Assembly (NCBI RefSeq): GCF_010550675.1
Contig: NZ_JAAGOA010000002.1
Location: forward strand, 62,001 to 126,000
DNA: 64,000 nt
Origin: Phytoactinopolyspora halotolerans
Lineage (GTDB): Bacteria; Actinomycetota; Actinomycetes; Jiangellales; Jiangellaceae
Direction of reading: 5' to 3'
In this document: piece by piece, positions 52,127 through 61,247 of the stretch
Position numbering within the stretch: the first letter of the stretch is position 1
How the letters are laid out: every line of letters begins with the position of its first letter
Made by a program: the position numbers and the translations under genes
Notes under the pieces: model-generated
What the model was told of the DNA's origin: nothing
Databases searched by the model: none
Seen by the model: only the letters and a program-made list of their open reading frames with translations

Positions 52127-53115
52127 CCGCAGATGAGGTCGTCGGCGGTGGGGGCGGCCTCGACGATGTCGAACTGCTCCATGAATCCCATCTGCTCGTC
52201 GATCGCCTGCTCGTCGAGCTCGGACGTGTACACCGGGAGCCGCATCCGCTCGGCGACCGCGGGGTCTATCTCCGTGTAGCTGGGGATGATCGAGCGGACC
52301 GCGTCCTCGTTCTCCCGTGCGTAGTCCAGCGAGCGGTTCATCGCTCGGGTGAAACGTTCGACGACGTCGCCGTTCTCCGCGATGAACTGCTCGCTCGCCG
52401 CATAGGACCCGTTGGGATATTCCGGAGCGAGTTCGGACTGCGGCGCATAGACCACTTCGCCGCCCTGGTCGAGGACGGTGGTGACGAACGGCTCGGAGGT
52501 GTAACCGGCATCGATGCGGCCCTCCGCGACCGCGGCCGGAACCTCCGGGAACGGAACCTCGATGAACTCGACGGAGTTCGGGTCCACGCCGTCCGCGTCC
52601 AGCGCCGCCTTGATCAGTACCTCGGCGACCCCGCCGAGCGCGTTGATGCCCAGGGTCGCGCCGGCGAGGTCCTGCGGCGATTCGATGCCGTTGTCGGCGC
52701 CGGCCACCAGGACCTGCCAGTCGTCCTCCGGCGTGGTGCCGGTCGCATCGCTGGCCGTGACGACGCAGACGGGTACGTTCTGGCTCAGCGCCACGCCGGC
52801 GGAGATGTAGCCGACGAATCCGAAGTCGTAGTCGCCCGAGACCAGGCCGGTGATGATCTCGTTGCCGCCCTGCAGGACCGTGGGTTCGATCTCCAGGCCT
52901 TCTTCTTCGAAGAAGCCCTCCTCCATGCCCAGGTACATCGGCGCGGCGTTCGCGATCGGCAGGGTGCCGACGTCGACGGTGATCTGATCCCCGCCGTCAC
53001 CGGTGGCGTCGGCGGAATCGTCGCCGCAACCGGCGGCGGCGAAGACTGTGACCGCGACCGCCGCTGCCATGCCGCTGACGGGGCGGACACGGCCGGGGAT
53101 GCGCTGGTGTCTCAT
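52123..53115 (-). CDS. ABC substrate-binding lipoprotein (NMT1/SsuA-like)
   Basis: A 330-residue lipoprotein (lipobox AAAGC, Cys30) with a type 2 periplasmic-binding fold: VDVGTLPIANAAPMYLGMEEGFF, GDYDFGFVGYISAGVAL, GVAEVLIKAALDADGVDP, EVPFPEVPAAVAEGRIDAGY and SEPFVTTVLDQGG. It supplies the two permeases and ATPase upstream in the operon. Ligands of this class include sulfonates, thiamine precursors and riboflavin, so the ligand is open. Confidence 0.88.
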   Translation of the reverse strand: MRHQRIPGRVRPVSGMAAAVAVTVFAAAGCGDDSADATGDGGDQITVDVGTLPIANAAPMYLGMEEGFFEEEGLEIEPTVLQGGNEIITGLVSGDYDFGFVGYISAGVALSQNVPVCVVTASDATGTTPEDDWQVLVAGADNGIESPQDLAGATLGINALGGVAEVLIKAALDADGVDPNSVEFIEVPFPEVPAAVAEGRIDAGYTSEPFVTTVLDQGGEVVYAPQSELAPEYPNGSYAASEQFIAENGDVVERFTRAMNRSLDYARENEDAVRSIIPSYTEIDPAVAERMRLPVYTSELDEQAIDEQMGFMEQFDIVEAAPTADDLICG

Positions 53116-53152
53116 CTGTTCTCCTTGTCGAGTCGGTGTCGGCTCGGTTCGC

Positions 53153-53938
53153 TCAGACGGATGCTGTGGCCGCGTGTTCGGGGCGTTTGATCGATCGCCA
53201 GACGTAGGCCCGCAGATGAGCGAATTCGGGCTGTTCTTTGGTCTCGACCTGGTCCCGTGGCCGGGCCAGGGGGACGTCGACGATCTCGGCGACGCGGGTG
53301 GGCGCTGGGGTGAGCACCACGACGCGGTCGCTGAGATAGACCGCCTCGTCGATGTCGTGCGTGACGAACAGGATGGTGATGCCGTAGCGATCGCGCAGGT
53401 CCAGAACGAGGTCTTCGAGATCGGCGCGAGTCTGGGCGTCTACGGAGGCGAACGGTTCGTCCATGAGCAGGATCTCCGGCTGGTAGGCGAGCGCGCGGGC
53501 GATCGCCACGCGCTGCTGCATGCCCCCGGAGAGCTGCCACGGATACTTCGCCCCCGCCTCCCCGAGGCCGACCGAGCGCAGCGTGTCCTGGATCAGTTCC
53601 CGGGTGGCGGCCTTGCCCAGCTTGCGACGCCGCAACGGGAACGCGATGTTGTCCTGGACCGTCATCCAGGGATAGAGCGAGCGGGAATAGTCCTGGAAGA
53701 CCAGCGCCATCTTCTCCGGCGGACCGATCACTTCCTCATCGTCGAGATAGACCGCGCCGGAGGTCTGCGGCAACAATCCGGCCACGCACTTGAGCAGCGT
53801 CGTCTTTCCGGCACCGGACGGCCCGACGATGGATACGAACTCGTGTTCAGCGACGGTGACGCTCAGGTCGGCGACGGCCTCGAAGGGCCGCCTGGTGCCC
53901 TCACCGTAGACCTTCCTGAGGTGTTCCACGCGCAACAT
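53153..53938 (-). CDS. ABC transporter ATPase (SsuB/TauB-like)
   Basis: A 261-residue ATPase: Walker A GPSGAGKTTLLKCVAG, Q loop LVFQDYSRSLYPWMT, signature LSGGMQQRVAIARAL, Walker B EILLMDEPFASVD and H loop FVTHDIDEAVYLSDR. Single cassette with a C-terminal extension of about 30 residues. It lies between the permease and the binding-protein genes, with gaps of 18 and 37 bases. Confidence 0.9.
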   Translation of the reverse strand: MLRVEHLRKVYGEGTRRPFEAVADLSVTVAEHEFVSIVGPSGAGKTTLLKCVAGLLPQTSGAVYLDDEEVIGPPEKMALVFQDYSRSLYPWMTVQDNIAFPLRRRKLGKAATRELIQDTLRSVGLGEAGAKYPWQLSGGMQQRVAIARALAYQPEILLMDEPFASVDAQTRADLEDLVLDLRDRYGITILFVTHDIDEAVYLSDRVVVLTPAPTRVAEIVDVPLARPRDQVETKEQPEFAHLRAYVWRSIKRPEHAATASV

Positions 53939-53956
53939 GCTGATGACCCTCCAGGG

Positions 53957-54742
53957 TTAGACGGAGCCGGCGCGGACGCCGCGGTGCCACTTGAGTACCT
54001 GACGTTCGACCAGCAGGAAGAGACCGTTGAGGGCGTAGCCGAGGATCGCGAGCAGCAGGATGCCCGACCACATCTCCGTGATCGCGTAGGTGCGCTGCGA
54101 CTGCAGGACGAAGTAGCCGATCCCGTTGGTGCTCGCGACCATCTCCGAGACGACCATCATGATCACGGCCAGCGCCAGGCTCACTCGTGCGCCGGCGAAG
54201 ATCTGCGGCGCGGCCGATGGCAGGACCACCCGGAACAACCGATCGCGCCGCCGGATGTGGAAGCTGCGGGCCGTCTCCCGCAGCGTGGGGTCCACACCGT
54301 CCACACCGTCGATGGTGTTCAACAGAACCGGCCAGAAACAGACGAACGCGATCAGCGCGACCTTCATCGTCGAGTTCACGCCGAGAACGAGAATCCCGGC
54401 GGGGATGAGTACGGGCGGCGGGATGGCGCGCAGGAACTGAACCACCGGGTCGACCATCCGGCGGAGCAGGTGCGAAGAGCCGAGTGCGACGCCGATGACG
54501 ACGGCGGCGACGACGGCGATGGCATACCCGGTGAGTAGCCGAGCGAGGCTGGGCACGACGTCGGAACCGACCCGGGTGAACAGCCATGTCTCCTGAAAGG
54601 TGCGGAAGATGTCGAGCAAGGGCGGGAAGTAGAACGATGAGCCGTCCCTCGACAGCACCGCCCAGAGCACCAGGACGGCGATGGGGACGGCGATCTCCAA
54701 TCCCACGCCGAGGATCCGGAGAGGTCGACGTGGCGCCCTCAT
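53957..54742 (-). CDS. ABC permease 2 (SsuC-like)
   Basis: A 261-residue permease with about six hydrophobic segments and the EAA loop in DPTLRETARSFHIRRRDRLFRVVLPSAAPQI. A fixed promoter-side segment LRAIPPPVLIPAGILVLG is typical. The ATG at 54742 overlaps the stop of permease 1. Together they should form a heterodimer, whereas most relatives use one permease twice. Confidence 0.88.
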   Translation of the reverse strand: MRAPRRPLRILGVGLEIAVPIAVLVLWAVLSRDGSSFYFPPLLDIFRTFQETWLFTRVGSDVVPSLARLLTGYAIAVVAAVVIGVALGSSHLLRRMVDPVVQFLRAIPPPVLIPAGILVLGVNSTMKVALIAFVCFWPVLLNTIDGVDGVDPTLRETARSFHIRRRDRLFRVVLPSAAPQIFAGARVSLALAVIMMVVSEMVASTNGIGYFVLQSQRTYAITEMWSGILLLAILGYALNGLFLLVERQVLKWHRGVRAGSV

Positions 54743-55557
54743 CGCGTACCCGTCCGTTGTGAGGGGTGCCAGTGCAACAGCCGACGTTCCAGCATCGTCA
54801 TGAGGATGTTGAGCCCCCATCCGATCAAGCCGGTCGCGATGATCAGGCCGTACATGAGTTCCACGGCGCCGCTCTGCCGGGCGATGTTGATCTGTTGGCC
54901 CAGCCCGGGGTTTCCGAGGACGAGCTCCGCGGTCACGGCGAGGATCAGCGCCACCGCAGAGGAGATCCGTACACCGGTGGCGATGTAGGGCAGGGCACTG
55001 GGCAACGTCACCCGGAGCAGCCGCCGCGGGGCGCTGACGCCGAACGAGCGAGCCGTCTCCATCGCCACCGGGTCCACGTCTCTGACGCCGTAGACCGTTT
55101 GCAGCAGGATCGGCCACGTCGCCGCGAACGTGGCCAGGAAGATCTTGCTCTCCAGGCCTGCGCCGAACAACAGCACGGCCAACGGGATGAGCGCCACCGA
55201 GGGCACCGGCCGGAGGAACTCCACGATCGAGCGGGTGGCCATGAACAGCAGGTACAGCGAACCGATGAGGATTCCGCAAGGCAGTGCGATAGCCATGGCC
55301 AGACCGAGACCGAGCGCCCATCCTTGCAGGGTCTGTCCGATGGGTGACCAGATGCTGCCGTCCGCGACCTGCCCGGCGAGCGACCTCAACATAGCCGAGG
55401 CCGGCGGTAAGAACCGGGCGTCGACGAGGCCGGACCGGGGGACGACCTCGAACAGCACGACGGCTGTCGCGATGCCCACGGCGGGAGCAGTTCGGTCGAG
55501 CATGCTGCGCACGGAGATTCGGATACCGGCGCGCTGGCGGAGCTGAGCTTCAGACAT
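54739..55557 (-). CDS. ABC permease 1 (SsuC-like)
   Basis: A 272-residue permease; EAA loop DPVAMETARSFGVSAPRRLLRVTLPSALPYI, plus FLRPVPSVALIPLAVLLFG. First gene of the six-gene operon. Its leader contains an inverted repeat at 55634-55655. About six hydrophobic segments. Confidence 0.88.
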   Translation of the reverse strand: MSEAQLRQRAGIRISVRSMLDRTAPAVGIATAVVLFEVVPRSGLVDARFLPPASAMLRSLAGQVADGSIWSPIGQTLQGWALGLGLAMAIALPCGILIGSLYLLFMATRSIVEFLRPVPSVALIPLAVLLFGAGLESKIFLATFAATWPILLQTVYGVRDVDPVAMETARSFGVSAPRRLLRVTLPSALPYIATGVRISSAVALILAVTAELVLGNPGLGQQINIARQSGAVELMYGLIIATGLIGWGLNILMTMLERRLLHWHPSQRTGTR

Positions 55558-55633
55558 CTTCTTCGGTGTCAGACTCTCTGGTGACGGGGTGCAGCCAGGG
55601 TAGGCAGCCGACGATGATCGTCACGTCATGCGA

Positions 55634-55655
55634 ATGACTACTCGCGTGCAGTCAT
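55634..55655 (-). promoter_or_regulatory. Inverted repeat upstream of the six-gene operon
   Basis: ATGACT (55634-55639) and AGTCAT (55650-55655) are 6-bp arms with a 10-base centre, 77 bases before the permease 1 start. Candidate operator; no regulator gene is adjacent. Confidence 0.4.
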
Positions 55656-55755
55656 CGGTCCCATGGCGACCGCGACGGATGACGTAGAAGCGGTCCTCGC
55701 GACGCGCGACGGATCGTCCGCATCCGGCGGCGATGAGCGAGGCGGGATGCTGCGC

Positions 55756-56229
55756 CTAGGAGTGGCCGCCGTTCAGGATGCCCAGGGCGGTGAAGCTGTT
55801 GCGCGCGAAGTCACCGAGATCGAGCGTGGCGAACTCATCGGGGTGAAACCAGCCGACGTCGACGGTCTCGTCGTGGTCCGGGCGGGGTGAGCCGCCGACG
55901 ATGCGCGCCTCGTACACCAGGCTGACGTAGGCGGTCTGATCGCCGTTGGGGTAGGTGATCCGGAACTGCGGCCCACCGACCGCGCCCATGATCCGGATGA
56001 GTTCGACCGTCACGCCGGCCTCTTCCTCAGCTTCGCGTATCGCCGCGGTCTCTGGCGCCTCATCGACTTCGACGGAACCGCCGATCGTGGCCCACTTTCC
56101 GGTGTCCGCCTGCTTCACCAGGAGGATGCGGCCGTCGTCGGCGTGCGGAAGAACGGCCACGGACGGCAGCAGGAGCAGGTCATGGCCGATGGACTGACGC
56201 AGATGCCGGATGTAGGGCGAGACGGGCAC
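55756..56229 (-). CDS. Nudix hydrolase
   Basis: A 157-residue Nudix protein. The Nudix box is complete: GGSVEVDEAPETAAIREAEEEAGV (written in two parts: GGSVEVDEAPETA and AIREAEEEAGV). Before it comes the strand GRILLVKQADTGKWATIG. GTG start at 56229. Substrate is likely a nucleotide-sugar or oxidised nucleotide; none can be assigned. It lies downstream of the MarR gene on the same strand. Confidence 0.9.
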   Translation of the reverse strand: MPVSPYIRHLRQSIGHDLLLLPSVAVLPHADDGRILLVKQADTGKWATIGGSVEVDEAPETAAIREAEEEAGVTVELIRIMGAVGGPQFRITYPNGDQTAYVSLVYEARIVGGSPRPDHDETVDVGWFHPDEFATLDLGDFARNSFTALGILNGGHS

Positions 56230-56283
56230 GGACCGATTCTCGCAGAATGGGTCGGATGAGGTACGGGGGCACGATCGCGGCCG

Positions 56284-56802
56284 CTACCCGCCGGCCGGCG
56301 GCACCCGGCGCTGAAGATCGGTGTGGAGCAGTCGCAGCAGCTTGCTGAGCTCTTCGCGCTGTTCCGTGCCGAGGGCACTGAGCAGTGTCTCCTCGTGGTG
56401 CAGCAGGTCGTCGACGGTGCGTTCGATCAGGTCATGACCGCGCGGCGTCAGCCCGACGACCACGCCGCGCCCGTCGTCGTCGCTCTTCCGGCGCGTGACC
56501 AAATCCTGGCCCTCCGCGCGGCGCACCCGTTGTGAGATGGCGCCGGATGTGACCGCGCAGCGCCGCGCGATCTCCTGTACGGGCAGGGCGTACGGTGCGC
56601 CTGCCCGTCGCAATGTGGCCAGCAGGTCCCGGGTGGCGGTGTCCATGCCGAGCCTGGCCATGGTGCGACGACGATCGTCGTCGAGCAGTTTGGCGATCCG
56701 CCAGATGCGGGTGATGACCCCGATCGAACCGACCGGGGTGTCGGGTCGCTCGCGCAGCCATGCGTCCTGAATGTCGTCGACGTCATCGTGGAGATGGTCC
56801 AT
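56284..56802 (-). CDS. MarR family transcriptional regulator
   Basis: A 172-residue winged-helix protein: RDLLATLRRAGAPYALPVQEIARRCAVTSGAISQRVRRAEGQDLV (helix-turn-helix) and RKSDDDGRGVVVGLTPRGHDLI (wing). The ATG at 56802 is used; GTG at 56823 is possible. Divergent from the SDR gene with a dyad between, so it probably controls both. Confidence 0.85.
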   Translation of the reverse strand: MDHLHDDVDDIQDAWLRERPDTPVGSIGVITRIWRIAKLLDDDRRRTMARLGMDTATRDLLATLRRAGAPYALPVQEIARRCAVTSGAISQRVRRAEGQDLVTRRKSDDDGRGVVVGLTPRGHDLIERTVDDLLHHEETLLSALGTEQREELSKLLRLLHTDLQRRVPPAGG

Positions 56803-56831
56803 GGGTGATAGTTTAGGCCTCACGTATATCG

Positions 56832-56843
56832 TTTAGTGCTAAA
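56832..56843. promoter_or_regulatory. MarR-type dyad between MarR and SDR genes
   Basis: TTTAG-TG-CTAAA, 5-bp arms, directly before the SDR ribosome site (AAAGGAG). AT-rich in a GC-rich stretch. Confidence 0.55.
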
Positions 56844-56854
56844 GGAGTTTTCGG

Positions 56855-57586
56855 ATGCGGCAGGTTGTGGTCACCGGCGGCGGAACCGGCATCGGACGGG
56901 CGGCGGCCGCGTGGTTCGCTGCCCGCGGTGATGCCGTGACCATCGTGGGGCGGCGAAAGGACGTCCTCGATCAGGCGGCGGCCGGTACCGGCGCCACCGC
57001 CGTGGTTTGCGATCTCACCTCTCCGGACGAGATCGAGTCGGCTCTGCCGCATTTTCCCGACCGGGTCGACGTGCTGGTGAACAACGCAGGCGGCAACACT
57101 GACCTGAGCGTCCCCGCCGGTGGCGGCGGAGACGGCTCGCAGTTGAGCCACGTGGCCCAGCGCTGGCGAGCCAACTTCGACGCGAACGTCCTGACCGCGG
57201 TGCTCATGACCACGGCGCTGGACAGCCGGCTGAACGATGGGGCGCGGGTGATCACCATCGGCTCGATCGCGGCGAAGACCGGCGCCACGTCCTACGGAGC
57301 GGCCAAGGCGGCGCTGGAAGGCTGGAACGTCAGCCTGGCGACGAGTCTCGGGCCGCGCGGCATCACCGCCAACGTGGTGTCGCCGGGGCTGACGATGGAC
57401 ACCGAGTTCTTCCAGGGCAAGCTATCGGACGAGCGGTATGAGCGCCTCGTCGCGGCGACGCGGACCGGTCGCCCCGGGAGTCCGGACGATATCGTCGCCG
57501 CCATCGGCTTTCTGGCCTCGACGGAGGCAGGGCACGTGACCTCGCAAGTCATACACGTCAACGGAGGCGCCTACTCAGGCCACTGA
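56855..57586 (+). CDS. Short-chain dehydrogenase/reductase
   Basis: A 243-residue SDR. TGGGTGIGRAAA, NNAGG, and the triad region ITIGSIAAKTGATSYGAAKAAL are intact; it ends in VNGGAYSGH. It is close to the 3-oxoacyl-ACP reductase type, substrate unknown. The AAAGGAG ribosome site overlaps the dyad at 56832, so MarR binding would also hide the start. Confidence 0.88.
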   Translation: MRQVVVTGGGTGIGRAAAAWFAARGDAVTIVGRRKDVLDQAAAGTGATAVVCDLTSPDEIESALPHFPDRVDVLVNNAGGNTDLSVPAGGGGDGSQLSHVAQRWRANFDANVLTAVLMTTALDSRLNDGARVITIGSIAAKTGATSYGAAKAALEGWNVSLATSLGPRGITANVVSPGLTMDTEFFQGKLSDERYERLVAATRTGRPGSPDDIVAAIGFLASTEAGHVTSQVIHVNGGAYSGH

Positions 57587-57683
57587 CCGGGCGTGCCCGG
57601 ACCTGTCAACAACCAGGAGTGCGTTCCTTCTCGGTCATCGCGTCCGCCATACTGAGATCTTTGATGACGACAGGTGAGGCGAG

Positions 57684-57944
57684 ATGACCGAGAACCCACG
57701 GCGGCGAGATCTCGAACAGCTTCAACAGCGCGTATCCAACCGGATCGACGATCTGAAAGAGGCGCTCGACGGGCCGCGCACGATCATGGAGGACGGCGAC
57801 GCGTGGACCGGGTCACGCGCGGACATCTTCGGTGAGGACCTGGGTTACCGGCGCACGGATCTGCAAGGTGCCGCGACCACACTCAGTGATGACATCGACA
57901 GCGCCGTGCAGGCCGAGCCTGAGACTCTTCCTGAGGACGAGTGA
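57684..57944 (+). CDS. WXG100-like small protein
   Basis: An 86-residue protein with two helices around W41-T-G43, the WXG motif, and Y55xxxD59 shortly after, which resembles the ESX export motif but is closer to the WXG turn than usual. It begins LEQLQQRVSNRIDDLKEAL and ends in an acidic tail. It is 49 bases before the 650-residue gene. AGGTGAGG precedes the ATG. Confidence 0.62.
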   Translation: MTENPRRRDLEQLQQRVSNRIDDLKEALDGPRTIMEDGDAWTGSRADIFGEDLGYRRTDLQGAATTLSDDIDSAVQAEPETLPEDE

Positions 57945-57993
57945 GGGGATCGTGCGGCATGAGTTGCACATCGAAGACGGCTGGAGTTAGCGC

Positions 57994-59946
57994 GTGACAT
58001 ATTCCTCGGTCTCGGTCGAAGGTCTCGAGGACCTGGTCTCGAAGATGCAGACCGCCATGATGACCATCGATTCGTTCACGGGTCAGCTCGGCTACAGCAG
58101 CATCAAGAACGACATGGACGACCTGGGTGTGACGTCCGAGGCGATGCGGACGTTGCGGCTCATCCAGGATTGGATACACGACGACGAGCTGCCATCCCTG
58201 CGTCGCCGGCTGAATCTGGCCCGGGGCCTGCAGCAGAAGTCGCCGAACGCGACCATGCTCACCCTCGACGAAGCGCTCGTCGACGCCATGAGCTCGGAGG
58301 AGGCCGAACAGCGCGGACGTGAGCTGGCCGAGGCGTTCAACGAGCTCGGAGGTGTCAACGAAGGGTTCGGCGACCTCATGGAAGACTTCGAAGAACTCGC
58401 CTATGACCCGGATGCCATGGCGGGGTTCTACGCCGAGCTGGGCCCGGAGCTGGCGGCGATGTTCGCGGGCACCCTCGGCTACCCGGGGAACAACGCGGGG
58501 GATGACTCGCAGCGCTACCTCGAGCTGATGAGCATCGGCCTCGGAACGGCCTTGATGGACGAGACCCGGCCGGGCGACTGGTACGACATGAACGAGTTCT
58601 TCCAGGAAACCGACAATCCCGTCGCCGCGTGGGGGCGGCTGGCACTGTTGCAGTACGGCGACTTCTCGGACTCGCAGTTCTTCGTCCAGATGACCGTGGA
58701 ACGCACCGCGCTCGACGCGTTCACCCAGGACGATTGGGCGGACCCGTACAGCAACATCTCGGCGCAGAACCTGTACCCGCACGAGCACCACATGAATGTG
58801 GATCTACCGGCCAACATCGCCGAGATGGCCTTCCTCACGCTCGGCAAGCACCCCGAAGCCTCCCGGCAGGCCTTGAGCGGGTATGAGGACTTCCCGCTCT
58901 CCAGTTTCGTCGATCGCGTCTACGAGGCGGCCGACTATCCGCACGACCGCTACGAGCTGGCCGATGCGTTCGGCCTGGCGATCGAGTCGGGCGTAGGTGC
59001 CGAAGGCGATCCGCCGCGGACCGAGCACACCGAGGAAGAGGCGGCGTTCGCGTTCGAGTTCATCAACGCCTCCGCCGGACACGACGAGGTTCCGTACCAG
59101 ATCAAGGATTCCCTCGGCCGCATCGGCGCGTCGTACGTCCACGAGATGGTCGCGGGTTCGTACGTCGACGACGGTGAGCTGCCCGGCGACCGGAACTCCT
59201 CCATGACCGATGCGCCGAACGACTTCCCGGAGGGCGTCGGGCTGGAGCCGTCGTTCTACCTCAGCCCGGAGATCACCTACCAATTCCTCGGCAGCTTCCA
59301 GGACGAGCTCTACCTCTCCGAGCCGTACGACAACGCGATGGGCCTGCTGCTCAGCGAACAGCTGGATGCCGCGATCCAGGCGGATCAGGCCGGTGAGGGT
59401 GACGGTAACCGCACCCAGCAGGTGATGGAGCTCTTCGGCGGCGCGTCGCAGCTGCATTACCTCGCCCGCCGCGAGTACGCCGCGGACTTCGACGCACAGG
59501 AGGAGCAACGGCGGGCGGGAGTCGCACAGTTCTACAGCAGTGGCATGGCGATCATCCCGGTTCCGGGTGCCGGGCATTATCTCTACTGGGGCTTCCAGGT
59601 GGTGGCCAACGACAAGCTCAGCGACTGGGTGAGCGGGGGCCCGGGAATGGAAGACCAGGTGGTGTCCGAGAACGCGAACGCGGAAGCCATGCGTTGGTAC
59701 ATGACGGTCCAGGCGATGATCGAGAACGGGGTGGGCGAGGACGCCGTCCCGAACGCGCCTGCCGGGCTGTTCGAGGACGGCGAGCTCAAGCCGATGGACG
59801 AGATCTTCGCCGATGAGCAGCTGCGCCAGGACTTCTACGACTGGGTCAACGAGAACCCAGAGCTCAACGGTCCGTCCGACGACGCGCAGAGCGGCTGGAA
59901 CGACGGCGCACACGGCGTCGACACGTACATCGGAGCGACGAGGTGA
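57994..59946 (+). CDS. Large DUF6571-like protein, 650 aa
   Basis: I recognise only the layout. Residues 1-75 are an ESX-substrate-like helical head (VSVEGLEDLVSKMQTAMMTI, then WIHDDELPSLRRRLNLARGL), as in DUF6571-type actinobacterial proteins. The large middle is helical and acidic (EEAAFAFEFINASAGHDEVP, DNAMGLLLSEQLDAAI, HYLARREYAADFDAQEEQRR). A hydrophobic stretch MAIIPVPGAGHYLYWGFQVV near residue 520 may be a membrane or pore-like segment, and the C terminus is hydrophilic. No catalytic motif or signal peptide is seen. GTG start at 57994. Its stop overlaps the lipoprotein start by 4 bases, so the two are coupled. Confidence 0.65.
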   Translation: MTYSSVSVEGLEDLVSKMQTAMMTIDSFTGQLGYSSIKNDMDDLGVTSEAMRTLRLIQDWIHDDELPSLRRRLNLARGLQQKSPNATMLTLDEALVDAMSSEEAEQRGRELAEAFNELGGVNEGFGDLMEDFEELAYDPDAMAGFYAELGPELAAMFAGTLGYPGNNAGDDSQRYLELMSIGLGTALMDETRPGDWYDMNEFFQETDNPVAAWGRLALLQYGDFSDSQFFVQMTVERTALDAFTQDDWADPYSNISAQNLYPHEHHMNVDLPANIAEMAFLTLGKHPEASRQALSGYEDFPLSSFVDRVYEAADYPHDRYELADAFGLAIESGVGAEGDPPRTEHTEEEAAFAFEFINASAGHDEVPYQIKDSLGRIGASYVHEMVAGSYVDDGELPGDRNSSMTDAPNDFPEGVGLEPSFYLSPEITYQFLGSFQDELYLSEPYDNAMGLLLSEQLDAAIQADQAGEGDGNRTQQVMELFGGASQLHYLARREYAADFDAQEEQRRAGVAQFYSSGMAIIPVPGAGHYLYWGFQVVANDKLSDWVSGGPGMEDQVVSENANAEAMRWYMTVQAMIENGVGEDAVPNAPAGLFEDGELKPMDEIFADEQLRQDFYDWVNENPELNGPSDDAQSGWNDGAHGVDTYIGATR

Positions 59947-60479
59947 GCGCTCGTCGTCGCCTGGTGCGATCGAACCAGGCGCAGATCGGAGCGGCGGTTC
60001 TCGCCGCGGTCGCGCTGACGTCGGCATGTACCGGGGACGACTCCACCGCGGACGTGGAGACCGTGCAGGGCGACGTGGTCGCGGCCGTGGCGCCCCTGCT
60101 CGACGAGTACGAGAGCCTCGGTGAGACTACGCGCGACGTGCGCCGGGACGGTGTGACGGAGCTCGGGTGCGCAGACGGCGGCCGCCGAGCTCAGCATCAG
60201 GTCGTCTTCACTTATCCAGGCGGCAGCGATGTCACGGTGGAGAACACGCGGCGGGTCTATGTCGACTTCATCGCCGCCCACCCGGACTTGGACGTCCGCG
60301 AAGGGATGAATCTGGCGGGAGAGGCGCTGACCGATCACGTGCAGGACGGGACGTCGTTCTTCGAGATGCGGGAGATCATCCGCGACGGCTACACCATGAG
60401 TCTCATCGTGGACATGGACCCGGCCGCGGACGGTGGCACCGTGGTTTCGGTCGACGCCCACACGACGTGCGTGAAGTGA
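59943..60479 (+). CDS. Lipoprotein, unknown function
   Basis: A 178-residue lipoprotein (lipobox LTSAC, Cys29) with a mature alpha/beta domain containing two Cys (LGCADG and HTTCVK, probably a disulfide). No family known to me. The start overlaps the stop of the 650-residue gene by 4 bases, which ties it to the cassette as a surface partner. Confidence 0.75.
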   Translation: MSARRRLVRSNQAQIGAAVLAAVALTSACTGDDSTADVETVQGDVVAAVAPLLDEYESLGETTRDVRRDGVTELGCADGGRRAQHQVVFTYPGGSDVTVENTRRVYVDFIAAHPDLDVREGMNLAGEALTDHVQDGTSFFEMREIIRDGYTMSLIVDMDPAADGGTVVSVDAHTTCVK

Positions 60480-60846
60480 ACCGGCCGGCTGAACCGGCGG
60501 CATGCCGACCATTCCGGGGTCGTCGTTGGACGGCAGACACTCGCGCTACTGCGGTCCAGTGGCGCCGGCGAGGCCTTTGAGGGATCGACGTCGTGGCGCT
60601 GTCGACGACACTGGCGACTCGACGACAGCGCCGGCCGCCTGGTCGAGTGCAGGCCCCCGCGCTATTTCTCCCACGGCGCGTCCGGCCTCTACTGGTCGTT
60701 CCGACTCTCATTCGGCGGAATCGGCGTTCCAGTATCGCCCGCAAGGTCGCTGGGCGCGAAGGCGGCCAATTTCGAGCGGAGTGGCCGGCCAGCGGGGTCA
60801 CAGCGACTCGCGTGTACTCGCCGCGACCGTGGCGTAAGACTGGCTC
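60480..60846. other. 367-bp gap without a supported gene
   Basis: No frame shows good codon use or a recognisable motif; no strong dyad or promoter was seen. Confidence 0.4.
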
Positions 60847-61209
60847 ATGACCACCGAAGCCGGGGACCTGATGCCCACGACGGTGAAGCCGATGCTTGCC
60901 ACCCTCGCGGCCCTGCCCGTCGACGACACCGGGCGGGGCTTCGAGATCAAATGGGATGGCGTGCGAACGCTAGCTCGGATCGATGGCGGCGCAGTCCGGC
61001 TGAACGGCCGCACGCTGCGCGACGTCACCACCAGCTACCCGGAACTCACGCGTCTGGGTGCCGCTCTGGCCGGTCACCGGGTGTTCCTCGACGGCGAGGT
61101 CATCGCTCTCGTTCGCCGGCGCCCAGCCCGACAAACCCTGGACGCCCGCCCATCATCTGTCGGAGGTGGTCGCGATACTGGGCCGCAGACGCCAGGGAGG
61201 ATGCGGTGA
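60847..61209 (+). pseudogene. ATP-dependent DNA ligase remnant (N-terminal part)
   Basis: The first 85 codons match the start of LigD/LigC-type ligases: KPMLATLAALPVDDTG, FEIKWDGVRTLARIDGG with the nucleotidyl Lys in KWDG, VTTSYPELTRLGAALAGHRV and FLDGEVIAL. After that the frame reads into unrelated Arg/Pro-rich sequence and stops at 61209. The remaining two thirds of the adenylation domain and the OB-fold are missing, so it is a broken gene. Confidence 0.75.
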
Positions 61210-61247
61210 TAGGCCCGACATGCGCGAAGGACGTCCGCCGTGGCGAC

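Noticed and set aside
57994-59946. Polymorphic LXG/WXG toxin with downstream immunity gene
   Set aside because: No toxin catalytic motif at the C terminus, and the downstream gene is a lipoprotein with a lipobox, not a typical immunity protein.
60847-61209. Short functional DNA ligase
   Set aside because: The remaining adenylation motifs and the OB-fold are absent; no member of the family is this short.
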